Shown one piece after another: positions 11,516-22,029 of a DNA stretch of 64,000 nt; position 1 is the first letter of the stretch; each line of letters opens with the position of its first letter. Position numbers and translations under genes: made by a program. This DNA is from Prunus persica (Eukaryota; Streptophyta; Magnoliopsida; Rosales; Rosaceae), in contig NC_034009.1 in the NCBI RefSeq assembly GCF_000346465.2, positions 22,220,706 through 22,284,705 of the forward strand, given 5' to 3'. Under the pieces are notes generated by a model. It ran no database searches. It saw only the letters and a program-made list of their open reading frames with translations, and was not told the origin of the DNA.

Positions 11516-12882
11516 TCATTCACCTTCATTGCCTTTCATCGCCCATAAATGCTCCATCAAGTCAACTTGACGTTGTTCATGAATATACGACGATTGCATC
11601 TCCGTGTAGCGATCAATCATACGGGGCATGAAACTACCATCTCTAACCAACGGTTCATGCTGCACTGGTTCTCCATTTGGCCCCACTGGTTTGTCATAAA
11701 TTCGTGTTAGGGCCGTGTCCATGGGATTTGGTTCATACACTTCATCAGCATCGTAATCATATTCATCTTCCACAATCATGTTATGGAGGATGATACAAGT
11801 CATCATTATACTCCTAAGCACTTCCTCGTCAAATAGACGTGACGCGCCCCTGATAATAGCCCACCAGGCTTGAAGGATACCAAAGCACCTCTCAACATCT
11901 TTTCTGTATCCCTCTTGATAACGAGCAAAAAATTTTTGCTTATGGGATCGGGGATGTGGAATTGTTTTCACAAATGTTGTCCACGTCGGGTAGATGCCAT
12001 CAGCTAGATAATACCCGTTCTGGTAGATGGTATTGTTAATTTCATATGTGATATTTGGGGCTTCACCTCTCAAAACATCATTGAACACCGGGGATTGACC
12101 TAGGACATTCAAATCGTTTTGAGATCTGGCAACTCCGAAGAAGGCGTGCCAAACCCATGTATCAAAACCAGCAACTGCTTCCAGGATGATACTTTTCTGC
12201 CCTTTTCTATTTCCGTAATCCCCTTGCCAAGCAATTGGACAATTTTTCCACTGCCAGTGCATGCAGTCAATGCTACCAATCATGCCGGGAAATCCTCGAG
12301 ACTCAGCTTTTTGGAGAAGCCGTTGCAGGTCCCTGGGCGTAGGTCTGCATAGGTAGTCTCTGGTGTACAGAGTTTCCACTGTATCACAAAATCGCACCAA
12401 GCTCTCCAAAATAGTGGGCTTCCCCATCCGGGCAATCTCATCCACCTAATCAGCAGATGACCCATACGCTAACATTCGTATCACAGCTGTGAACTTCTGC
12501 TCTGGAAGATGTCCCAAATTTCCAGCACAATTTCTCTTTCGAACAAAATATTCATCATAATTGCAAATATCATGCATGATTTTATTGAACAAATGGGGTT
12601 GCATTCTATATCTCCCTCGAAAATGAACATCAGAGTACAGAGATTGTGGGACAAAATAATCTTCCATAAGATTCTTACCCCGAGAATGTCTATGTCTGTC
12701 CACATTTGGCCACGGCCTTCTCGTGAACCACGGCGACTCTGGTTTTCTTCCTCCAGCAAAGCAACTGCTATGCCAAGTTGCTCATCTAGTTCTCTCTGCG
12801 CCCTTTTGCTTGCAGCTCGTCTACGCATTCTTTCTCTAGTTTCTCGCTCTTGCCTCTCCAAAACCTCTTGCATGTCTGCCAT
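11516..12882 (-). pseudogene. Harbinger DDE transposase (frameshift and one stop)
   Basis: The protein begins at 12882 with a Glu/Arg-rich coiled-coil start and shifts frame near 12700 (one base fewer than the second copy). It then runs through YRMQPHLFNKIMHDI and MLAYGSSAD to a TAG at 12446-12448. The remaining frame (309 residues from 12445) carries the catalytic core: D60 in GSIDCMHW, D149 in YYLADGIYP and E185 in DVERCFGILQ, followed by the typical CIILHNMIVEDE block. Catalytic residues are therefore intact, but the frame is broken twice. The same TAG occurs at the same codon in the other copy (27616-27618). Confidence 0.85.
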
Positions 12883-13888
12883 TGAGAATGGAGAATGAAA
12901 TCTAAAATATGAGAAATGGAAATGTAGAGAAGAACTGGTGTGGGAGGTATGAGCTGAACCTCTGGTTTTATAGAAAAATGTAGACAGATAGATATGACAC
13001 GCGGCGCAATCTTAGAGGGTGAAAATTTTATCTGAAATTTGAAATTCACATGAAATTTGAAATTTGAAATTTATCTGAAATTTGAATTTCGAAATGTATC
13101 TGAAATTTGACATTTTGAATTTATCTGAAATTTGAATTTTGAAATGTATCTTAAATTTATCTGAAATTTGAAACCGAAAATCTTATCCGATATGAATAGT
13201 ATTGACACGTAGGAACCCCAAAATCTTATCCGAAAATATTATCCAAATTAATTGTTTAAGTAAACAAAGTTGTGAAAAAAAAAACAAAAAAAATGAATAG
13301 TATTTGCCATGGCAAGCCTAAACTACTGGAAACACATTTTGCTGGGGGGGCTAGGGCAGCCACTATTCACATGAATAGTAGCTGCCCTATGGCTCCCCTT
13401 GCCATGGCAAGGGGCTAACTGGTGGAAATGCTCTAACGGGGGGAGATTTCGGGGCCAAACGGGTATCGGGTATAGGGATCCCCGAACTTGAAAAATCCCC
13501 AACAGGTATGGGGAGAGGATGGTATTGACGTCCCCATCCCTGAACCTGACCCGAAAATATATATGTTTATATTTTAATAAATAAATAAATATGTATATAA
13601 TTATAATATTTATGTTTAACCTTAAGTTAACCTCCATCTCCTAATTCTTCCTAATCTTCTATGGAATTTCATATTGATATGATTTTGAATAGTTGAGTTG
13701 AACTTTATAGTTCATTTGGATGTGTTGAATGATAATTTAATATGAAACTTAATGTTAAAATGTATAATAAATATTTTTTATGCAAAAAAGAAATCGGCGA
13801 TTCAAGGCCGATATGGGGGATAGTCCCCCGACGGGGACGGGGATGGGGATTTCCCGAAACCTATTAAACAAGGATGGATTCGGGAACG

Positions 13889-13988
13889 NNNNNNNNNNNN
13901 NNNNNNNNNNNNNNNNNNNNNNNNNNNNNNNNNNNNNNNNNNNNNNNNNNNNNNNNNNNNNNNNNNNNNNNNNNNNNNNNNNNNNNNN
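13889..13988. other. assembly gap (100 N)
   Basis: Exactly 100 undetermined bases lie in the GC-rich, G-run-rich right end of the hAT element. The round number suggests a gap of unknown size. Confidence 0.98.
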
Positions 13989-14755
13989 GGGGGGGGGGGA
14001 TGGAGGGCGGGGACGGGGATGGTATTGTCATACCCGGCCCCTACCCAACCCGTTGCCATCCCTATCTCCAAGGTTTATGATAGACTCAACTGGAACTTTG
14101 TGGAGTATATTTTGAAGGAAGTGGGGCCCTCTACCAAGATGATAATGTTGATTATGGCTTGTATCTCTAGTGTTTGATATCAAGTTTGTGTTAATGGTGA
14201 GCTTACTGAAATTTTCAAACCTAGCAGTGGTATCAGACAAGGGGACCTCTTTTCCCCCTATTTATTTGTTTTGTGTATTAAAAAACTCTCCCATATTATT
14301 TTTGATGCTGTGAGATAGAAAAAGTGGAAGCCTGTTAAAGCCTCGCAGTCGGGCCCATTGGTTTCCCACTTATTTTTTGCTGATGATTTGATCCTTTTTA
14401 CTGAAGCTAGCTCTAAGCAAGCTAGAATTATAAATAGTTGTTTAGAGTTATTTTACAATGTTTCTGGTCAAGCGGTCAATTTTGAAAAATCTGTAGTATT
14501 TTGCTCTCCTAATACTTGTCTGGTAAAGTGTTGGCTAATGAGATCAACTGCATTAGTGGATCTCCTCTCATAGTTGACCTTGGTAATTTTCATTTTCATA
14601 CAGTAAAGTTTACCCACTTTTAAAATTCGATACATCAAATTTTTTTCGTCTTAATTGCATACATAATTTTTATTTTCATATCAATTTAATACTTCTGTTA
14701 GTCATTCCGGCAAAACCCCCATTAAAAACTGACATGACAATACTATGAACCACAT

Positions 14756-15589
14756 GTTTCGCATTATGTGGCCCAAGTGGGCCCTAAACTAAATAAATAA
14801 AACAACAGTATTAAATAAATAAATAAAAATCCTTCTCCAGCTCATCTTCTCCCCCAAACCCAACTTACCCTCTCATGACTGCCACCCACCTCCACCCCAC
14901 ACTATTGTCGCCGCCAACCACCCGTACCCTCTCTGTACCGCCCATCCCGTCTTCTTTTTCTCTTCCTCTGTCTCTCTTCCCTCTGTCAAGAAAGGCAAAG
15001 CCATAGTCGCCGTCCTTGAAGGGCTTGACCCACGACCCAACCTCGAGCCTTCCCCTTCATCCCATCTGTTCTAAGCACAAAACCAAAACAACAATGAATA
15101 GTTGGGGTTATGCTGTTTTTTGGAAGCCGATGGAGGAGTGAGAGTGGGGCGGGGAGCCGACAGGGCTGAGCACCGGGCTCGACTGAAATGACGTCGTGGT
15201 ATACACCATCACTTTCTGGGATTTCGAATTTTTTAGGGGTTTCGATGGGGGCTTCGAATTCTTGAGATTTTCGATGTGGATTTTGGGAATTGGGAAATGG
15301 TTAAGAGCTATGAGGTTGAGAGGGTGGATTTGGGTGCGAAGAAGTTTTTGGAACTGAGGATTGGCTGGAGAGTGGTGGTGATGGTAAAGGTTGGGGTTTT
15401 TGGGTTTTGAGACGAAAGTAAAATAGATGGAGAGATATGTGAGTTATTGGGAGATGAAGCAGAACCATCTCTGCAACTTGGGGAAGAAGATGAGACGGTG
15501 GGGGTGGGTGGATGAATTTTTATTTTAGTTAATTTAATTAATTTAATTGATATATTGTTAGACCACATGGCATCATATGAGTGGGTCTA
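14756..15589. other. gene-like GC-richer core of the MULE (possible captured sequence)
   Basis: Between the inverted repeats the sequence changes from AT-rich to a distinctly GC-richer composition (especially 14880-15070 and 15120-15500), unlike the flanks. One frame (about 15300-15400, plus) reads coding-like sequence with a YEVERVDLGAKKF stretch, but there is no long open frame and no family I can name. MULEs are known to capture fragments of host genes (Pack-MULEs), so this is a candidate capture and not a functional gene. Confidence 0.35.
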
Positions 15590-15913
15590 CGATGCATATC
15601 TATTGCCACGTCAGTTTCTAACGGAGGTCTTGATGAAATGACTAACAAACGTCTTAAATTGATATGAAAATAAACATTATGTATGCGACTGAAACAAAAA
15701 ACATTTGATGTATTGAACGATAAAAGTGAGTAAATTTTACTGCAGTAAAGTGAAAATTACCCTAACATATAATGAATAGCTCTACTACTAATTGTATTGA
15801 GGCTTTTTGTGATAAAATCGCACACCTACTAGACTTTATAAGTAGTTAAGTTGGAGACAATAATATTTGTATTGCTAGTAGTGAGCCAATGGCCCATCCT
15901 CATAAATTTAACA

Positions 15914-15925
15914 TGGTATTAGAGC
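15914..15925 (+). other. primer binding site of the TRIM element
   Basis: TGGTATTAGAGC lies immediately after the LTR terminus (...AACA). It differs by one base from the usual plant initiator tRNA-Met complementary site (TGGTATCAGAGC). Confidence 0.7.
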
Positions 15926-16116
15926 GAGTTTATTGTCTAGACTTGAATTATTGGGCATTTACCCTTACCCCTTACCCAACATGTAGTGTTCACATATTGA
16001 GCTTGAATGTTTAACCTTATCCCTTAACCAATATATGGTGTGGCATCCCACGTGAGGGGCCCGTTGAAGAATAAGGTCTCACATCAGAAATTTAACAAAA
16101 TAAAATATAACATATA

Positions 16117-16440
16117 GAATTTCTTCTTAAATAAGGAAAATACTTTGATTCATTCTCATAGAATTAGTCATATCTGTTAACATGCCAATCACAGTTTGAT
16201 ATACATATAATTTATTTTTTTATTTTGTGTATTTAATAAGTTATTATTATGCATTTATCTAACTGTGATTTGACAAAAGAAGCAAGGAGGAATAGCTCTT
16301 TCCCATTGTAGATGACATCATGATTAATGAGGATGACTTGGTAGCTATACTGCCTAAACTTGGTGGTCATACCATTTTAGTCAATAAGAAAGAACAGTGC
16401 GCCATTTGCAATTTGCCAAAACAAAAAAGATCCAGCTTAG

Positions 16441-16486
<46 letters not shown>

Positions 16487-17586
16487 CTTGTGTGGCAGCT
16501 TAGTGGTTGGTTCACCTAATAACATTACTCTTCTGCCTGCACTAATTGAAATGGCCTGCAAAGAATAACAAGAAGAATAAACAAACAAAAAAATACGTCC
16601 TCTCTCGCTCTCTCCTTTCACAATCTGACTTGTGTGCAAATATACCTACCTGCCTACCTACATATATATCTACAAAACCTCTACAGGGGTTTTGTGGGCA
16701 CAAAATATACACTGAGATGAGATTATGAAGAATAGCTTCCTATTGCTTTCGAGGCACCACATGACCTCGTTTCACGAAATTGGGTGGTCAATATTTGCAC
16801 TTGTTAACATTATTATTAGGATCAAAGTTATGATGCTTGCTTTTCAACTTTTATCTATCTTTTGAATTGATCTCTCTTCTGCAATCAAAACCATAGGAAT
16901 CATGAGCCTGATGGCGTGCACGTCTAACAAGCTCACACAACACAAGCCGGAACACGTGTACCCAAAGAGTCTTTGATTGAGGATCTATCACAGTCTGATA
17001 ATCATCATCATCATCACATATAGTTAAAGGCTACAAATCTTCTTGTCACAACAAGGGACGTGAACGACAAGGTCTTGAGCAGCTCGGTCTGATCACGTCA
17101 CACGTGCGATCACTCTCTCAAAAAATATAAATAAAAAAGAGGGTTCTTGTTTCGTGATAATGATCGTACAGATGATGTGGTCGGACCACTTCATCTAAGA
17201 ATTTATCGACACGAAGACCACATCCCACCTAATAATGCGAAAACACAGAAGAAAAAATGAAGACCATCATCTATGGTCCCATATTAGCAAACCTTCCCTA
17301 CCCTCATATCAATTTTTCAAAAGCTCCATGTTGTTTTCCCTTTACTTTTACTTCTAGAATAATTGGCTTCATAGAGAAAAGGAACCAAGAAAACAAAAGC
17401 AAAAAAAAAGTCTACAAATACAACTGTTATTATATTTGATAATGTACACAATATTGGATGCAGCCCCAAACTATGTATTAATCTGAATTTCTTTTGAGTA
17501 TGTAGTTATGAACCACCACTAGGACAAAACTGTATCAGGGCAGAGTATATCTGCTAACTGAGTCCGAGATGACCAAAAAAAATTAA
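16117..17586. other. intergenic region with CT microsatellite
   Basis: No gene is supported. It holds a pure CT run at 16443-16485, a short inverted repeat (CACAGTT near 16191 and AACTGTG near 16260), and the 3' flank of the Aux/IAA gene. ACGT-core motifs (GTCACACGTGCGAT at about 17097-17110) are present but not placed near a promoter. Confidence 0.6.
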
Positions 17587-18560
17587 CTAACATCTGTCTG
17601 CTCTGGTGATCTTCAATCTTTTCACAGTTGTCAAGAATATCCTGTGTACCAAACCCAAAATGAGAAACAAAATGTAAGGAAAACAATTATGAAAAACATG
17701 AAGAATCAAAAGTTGGTAAGCTTACTCCCAAGGCACATCTCCAACCAGCATCCAATCTCCTTCTTGATCTTCATAAGTCAGCACATGATATTTGTCTGAA
17801 TGAACATGATTTTCCTCAGGACCTGCTTCCAGATGGAAATAGCATTGAAGCTTTTCTTAGTCAAATACTGTGACCAAAATAATATGAACCCAACTATGAT
17901 TTGATTTGATCTCATGATTAGAGGTCCTAGAATTTGTGTTTAAGAACAACTTACATAGAATGGTGGCCTTGAACATGAGGCTAAGAGTTGTAATCAAAGC
18001 AGCATAGCCATCATGTGCAAACAGATTCAGTTTTCTACCAATTGGAATGCCTTCCATGTAGACCTTCACAAATAAGGAGGGATGGTCTGCTTTTCCTGCA
18101 AGTCTGCTCCTCAAGATAGATTTGATTGGTGGCCAGTTTATCAGTGCTTCCTCCCTGAAATGTCAACTTTGAGTCAAAACATACATACCAAGTTACAACC
18201 ACAAAAGTTGATCAAGAACAAATTTTGGGAAAAACCCAAGAAAACTTTTCCTTTCTTCTTGTTCTTAAAAAAATATAATAAAATAATTTGTACATTGGTT
18301 GGTTCAATGAATGTGATATTAGCATACCCTGGGGTTGAAGTGGAAGACAAGTCACTGTGACTAGAGGGGGAGATGCTGAGGCCAAGTCTTAGATCAGTGC
18401 TCAAATCTGTTCTTGTGTTGATATGACTGTTACCATAATTGCCATTGATTTTCTGAGAAAGAGAGGAAGAAGATGATGAGCCAGCAGGCACAGGAAGAAG
18501 AAGATCAGGATGGCTGCTGCTATCTATTGAAGAAGATGATGAATGTGCAGCTCTTCCCAT
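17587..18560 (-). CDS. IAA20: Aux/IAA protein, non-canonical IAA20/IAA30-like
   Basis: Nuclear repressor of auxin-responsive transcription that pairs with ARFs through its PB1 domain. Four exons (18560-18328, 18154-17955, 17822-17726, 17641-17587) join in phase to 194 residues with GT-AG introns. Domain I has an LxLxL repressor motif (DLRLGLSIS, residues 56-64). In place of the usual degron core GWPPV it has [14 protein letters not shown]. Domains III/IV are complete: [18 protein letters not shown] with the PB1 lysine, and the acidic [17 protein letters not shown] motif, ending [12 protein letters not shown]. The Ser-rich start and altered domain II place it with Arabidopsis IAA20/IAA30/IAA31, which are long-lived because TIR1/AFB receptors bind them poorly. 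Its stability here is inferred. IAA20 versus IAA30 cannot be separated without a tree. Confidence 0.88.
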
Positions 18561-18728
18561 TTTCTACTCAGATATTAAGACTTCAGAGAGAAAAAGCCGC
18601 TATCTCAGGCCATGAAACTGTGTGTATAATATATATACACACACACACAAACTACTCCAGAAAAAAAGAGAGGAGGCAGGCAGAGCCAACTCCCAAACAA
18701 CTGAACTAGTCATAAAAAGAAGACTCTA
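18561..18728 (-). promoter_or_regulatory. 5' flank of the Aux/IAA gene with TA/CA microsatellite
   Basis: Upstream of the ATG at 18560 lies an AT/AC dinucleotide tract (about 18628-18650) that reads on the minus strand as a run of GTGTG and TATATATTATAC. This is a plausible TATA region about 70-85 bp from the start codon. No auxin-response TGTCTC element was sought systematically. Confidence 0.35.
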
Positions 18729-21131
18729 GTCAGTTTTTTTATCATTGATTTTGCTAGCAGGGTGGGCCCACTATGCCCACTCAGCATATCCTACATGGCT
18801 TTTTCCTTTATTTAAAAAAATTGATAAGTGTCAAAACCACATTAGTGGTAAGGAGGAGTTGCTCTTCAGTTTTAAGGAGCCAAACTTTATTACAAGCGAT
18901 ATTAAATAAGTAAATTTAGGTTTTACCCATAAAAAAACTTTCATTTTTGGAAAAAGCCAAAGAAGACTCAAAGAATCAAACCTAGTACCTCGGATGTAAG
19001 GGTAAATGCTCTTATATACTTGATAGAATCCCCTTGTTCAATTTAATTTATTTTTTCTTTAGTTCAAGAATCAAACAACACAAATAGAAAAACAAAAGTA
19101 ACCACCACCCACTCAGCGCCTAAACAGGTGGAAAAAGTTCTGAAGTATTTAATTAACTTTAAAGAAGTAACTTTAATTAATCTATTTTACCATAGAAAGA
19201 AAACTTACGTTCTTGTTCTGTTCTTATTGATATTTACAGATCATCTCCTCAAAAGGAGAAATTTTTACTGCATTTTTCTTTTCACATTCTGTGGTCGTGT
19301 TTCTATATCAACATTAATCATGCTGCATGTTGGCAATCGAATTGCATGCAGGCCCTCCTTGATTATAAAGTGGAGAGTAGATAAGTGTTAATTAAATCAC
19401 ATTTAATGTCCCCACTACCAGAGTTGTACAAGTTTTGAAGAGGCTGCCTCCCAATCAAATTGAAATTAGTCAGGCTTTTAATTCATGTTCTGGGTTTTTG
19501 CTGTCAAGGAGAAATGTTGTGTTCCATGGTTGGTGTGTACGTTTTTGTGACTTCTTAAAGGAACGACAGATTGTCTATGGAACTATGGTGTAGCCAAAAA
19601 GAAAGAAAGAAAAAAAAAAAATCTAATTGTGAATGAGATCAAATTTAGATGATGCCATAAAAAAAAAAATTGTAATCTGGGAATACATGTAGATTTAAAC
19701 GCTTACTGCATAGGAAAATTATAACACTAGCATTTCACGATTCATGTATTTCGTAACAAAGAGACGTACCTGCTAAATTGCAATTAGTTTGATTCGATCT
19801 AAGACCGATATACAACAGAAACTTGTAATATTTTATTTTGCACAAGTTATATTATACTATACAATGTGTTTTTCTGTTGACATGAAATTAAGTTATATAT
19901 GGAGAGAATTGGGTGTACTAATGATGGCACCCATAGGGCTATAGACACCTTAGGCACATCCTTGGGTTGGACTGGATGTATGTCTCCTTTGCCAATAATA
20001 TTTGTGTATGTTAAACAAATTTTAGACCCTTGTTAATCCAAACAAAGGAACTTGATGGCCAGACAACTGTTTCTTTTAGCAACCTTTTTTAAAAATAATA
20101 AATAAATAAACGTGATGTGCAGATGAGGAAGCAAAGGGACTTGCCTAGTGCCTAGTGGAGACAAACAAGCAGATATTTAAAGTTGCAAATCCAGACTTTG
20201 GAGAGCAGATGATCTGCCTTCTTGCACTTTTTTTTTTCTTTCTCTTTTTATACTTTTTAAAATTCTCTTTCAGGATTTAATTATTATTAATCAGAGTATA
20301 TTTTATGATTAAACACCTAATAAACATGATTTATTTAAAATGGTTTTAATAGGTCTCCTTCTTGGGACAGCCTTCTGCCTTCACGCCTCAGCCATGCACA
20401 TACACCTTGTCCCTTCACATTAATCCCTCTGCTCTCATATAGACTCATGGTTATGACAGACGAGCCACCATCAATTAATTATTTATATTTATAATTGTAA
20501 TAAAGTGAAGTGATTGCTTTTCCACCACCACCCATCAGACAAAATTTATAAAATCATCATCTACCGCCTTCAATACATCTTGTTGGCATCGGCAACACGC
20601 TCTCCTCCCGTAAATTACATACATATCTCACGTGATTTAACACAAAATTGGACCTTAATTTTGTTGGCCCCTTTGAACACTTGATTGGCGAAAATAAGCA
20701 ATTTTGAAAAGCTATCCGACATGAAATTTAGTAGATAAGAAAGATTTGTACATACATAACGTTGATGTGTAATAATTATTAATCGTTGATGTATGTAAAA
20801 TCACTTACATTAACAGTTGATAGGACGAATGTTATATATCTGTACAAGATACTAGATGAAATTGAACTATTTGCTATTGGTAATTATGAAAATGGAAGAG
20901 GTTAGAAGGGACATTAAAGCAATTAAAAGGATGAAAATGGGGGAGACAGAGATGGACATGAGGTTTGAAACTTAAACAAGTCTTAAAAGTCGTAGGAGGG
21001 TCGATGAGGTGTTTGGTAAATTGTTTCAAGGACTTTTGAACTAATCCAAGACGTCTCTCAAAAGCGAAGACATGAGCTCAACTTTATGAAACATGCAATC
21101 AACTAAATTCCGCACCCAACGCCTATAAACC

Positions 21132-21132
<1 letters not shown>

Positions 21133-21193
<61 letters not shown>
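21133..21193. repeat. CT microsatellite
   Basis: An uninterrupted run of about 30 CT units; on the other strand it generates a spurious Arg-Glu repeat open frame. Confidence 0.95.
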
Positions 21194-21198
<5 letters not shown>

Positions 21199-21986
21199 TC
21201 TGAAAAATTATTCCAAAAATATTTAATACATGCACATGGGTCTCTAATACACGTGCAAAAAGAATGCAGGATTAAATTAATTATTTTAGAATCAATATAT
21301 ATGCTTTCACAAATTATTGTTTCAAGTTTAGCCCTCCTCACACACGACCAGTTATCACGTGTTTGTAATCATCCCCTTAATTTGAGAAGTGTCCTTGACC
21401 TGATAGTTCCTTCCTACTAGTGCTCAAATAAAATCGTTGGTGCGTTTGAGCACGTAGTGAAATCCACACACGTCAACGATTCATAAATGTATTCGTGATC
21501 GACAACATGTTATCAATATTTTTTTCTGTTTTAAGTAAATCTTATCTGTCATGCATAATGCATTACACGAAAAATTAATATTTCATGAGAACAAACAGTT
21601 CAATTATGTTGTTTCGTTCCAACATTCCAACAATGTGATCATTTTATGTGTCATAGGTTATCTATTTATGTGACCAAGGACATCTGCCACAAGTCATATA
21701 GTTTATCTAAATGCATTAAAAAATTTGTTTGCATCATGCAAGAGTCCTGTTGGCAAGCGTCACTGACGTGAAGCATAATATAGTCTGGATCTCAAACCAA
21801 AACAGAGGTAGATTCCTGCCCCAAAATCCCCTCCCCCTTCAAATGTCGGGACAGATTTAGCACGAAGTATTGATGATCACATTTGTAACAGAAGAAAGCT
21901 ACGTCCATGTAAATTCTATCTATTTGAAAACTCATATATATATTAGATATATACTGAAATTTATTTGTTTGGAAAGAGAAAATGAC

Positions 21987-21989
<3 letters not shown>

Positions 21990-22025
<36 letters not shown>
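21990..22025. repeat. GA microsatellite
   Basis: About 18 GA units in an intergenic stretch; reading frames across it are low-complexity artefacts. Confidence 0.95.

Positions 22026-22029
<4 letters not shown>

Larger units (their letters stand above)
9312..13433. mobile_element. PIF/Harbinger element with both genes (4.1 kb, defective)
   Basis: TAA duplications (9309-9311 and 13434-13436) flank inverted repeats GAGCAAGTCCAGCAG and, read inward from the right, GAGCATTTCCACCAG. Inside are the two genes expected of an autonomous Harbinger, arranged convergently: a Myb/SANT-like DNA-binding gene on plus (9874-11126) and a DDE transposase on minus (12882-11516). Both carry disabling changes. The left subterminal region is GC-rich; the right one contains ACTATTCACATGAATAGT-type palindromic sequence. 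It inserted into a hAT element. Confidence 0.85.
9268..14064. mobile_element. non-autonomous hAT element carrying a nested Harbinger
   Basis: The termini TAGGGATGACAA (9268) and TTGCCATCCCTA (ends 14064) are inverted repeats of the common plant hAT type. The 8-bp flanks TTTCCAAG (9260-9267) and TCTCCAAG (14065-14072) differ at one base and fit a hAT target duplication within the L1 reverse transcriptase. Without the Harbinger the element is short, with GC-rich subterminal repeats of GGGGATGGGG-type motifs and an AT-rich middle. It encodes no transposase. A 100-N gap falls in its right GC-rich end. Confidence 0.75.
5766..14578 (+). pseudogene. L1 ORF2 5' part: endonuclease and reverse transcriptase, split by insertions
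   Basis: The apurinic-type endonuclease begins at 5766 (MNMLCWNVRG, then FLCEPR and FSGGLWLLW). It is broken at 6049 by the solo LTR and resumes near 7810 (IAGDFNEMLHNNDKFGG, RLNRAISN, SDHNPI at about 8186-8203). The reverse transcriptase follows (APGVDGFPASFF at about 8870-8905, FRPISL near 9043). It is broken again at 9267 by the hAT element and resumes at 14073 (YDRLNW, GIRQGD, then FADDL at about 14374-14388). The RT stops at 14581, where the inverted structure begins. Several premature stops are present; one, before FRPISL, is TAG where related proteins have Gln. Confidence 0.75.
1855..14581 (-). mobile_element. L1-type LINE with inverted 5' part (twin-priming structure)
   Basis: The 3' part of an L1 lies on the minus strand (3835 down to about 1860, ending in an A-tract on the minus strand). 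The 5' part, from ORF1 to the middle of the reverse transcriptase, lies on the plus strand (about 3840-14581, with later insertions). The plus part stops inside RT at ...SPLIVDL, and the minus part starts with KYLGMPLF, which is the next conserved RT block, so the two pieces together make one near-complete L1. Flanking copies GGTATTTTTCAC (1843-1854) and GGTAATTTTCAT (14582-14593) look like a ~12-bp target-site duplication with two differences. Many stops and frameshifts show that the element is dead. Confidence 0.75.
1842..15762. mobile_element. Mutator-like element (MULE) with ~175-bp inverted repeats, split by an L1
   Basis: The right half (14582-15762) has long terminal inverted repeats. 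14582-14755 matches the reverse complement of about 15590-15762, including blocks such as CATATCAATTTAA and GTTAGTCATT. The true left tip is inferred at 1842, where TGGTATTTTTCAC resembles the right tip read inward (GGGTAATTTTCAC). Identical 9-bp duplications TAACATATA flank the whole (1833-1841 and 15763-15771), the length expected for Mutator-type elements. The L1 inserted about 13 bp inside the left tip. Without the L1 the MULE is about 1.2 kb and encodes no transposase. Its core is gene-like (see 14756-15589). Confidence 0.65.
1787..16116 (+). mobile_element. TRIM-like small LTR retrotransposon, split by nested insertions
   Basis: The 5' LTR starts TGTTGAAG at 1787, runs to 1841, and resumes at 15772-15913 after a 13.9-kb insertion. 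Together this makes a ~197-bp LTR. A primer binding site TGGTATTAGAGC (initiator tRNA-Met type) follows directly at 15914, then ~135 bp of non-coding interior, a purine-rich stretch (16053-16061), and the start of the 3' LTR at 16062. The 3' LTR similarity stops at about 16116, so it is truncated. The interior is far too short to encode proteins, which matches terminal-repeat retrotransposons in miniature. A related LTR lies at 22956-23105. Confidence 0.7.

Noticed and set aside
13780..14115. Frames crossing the N stretch
   Set aside because: Translated through undetermined bases in a hAT end; not real genes.
14582..15771. Reading the 14582-15762 element as a separate intact MULE inserted at the L1 end
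   Set aside because: Its left flank (GTTGACCTT) does not match its right flank (TAACATATA). The match is instead with 1833-1841, so the L1 sits inside the MULE tip.
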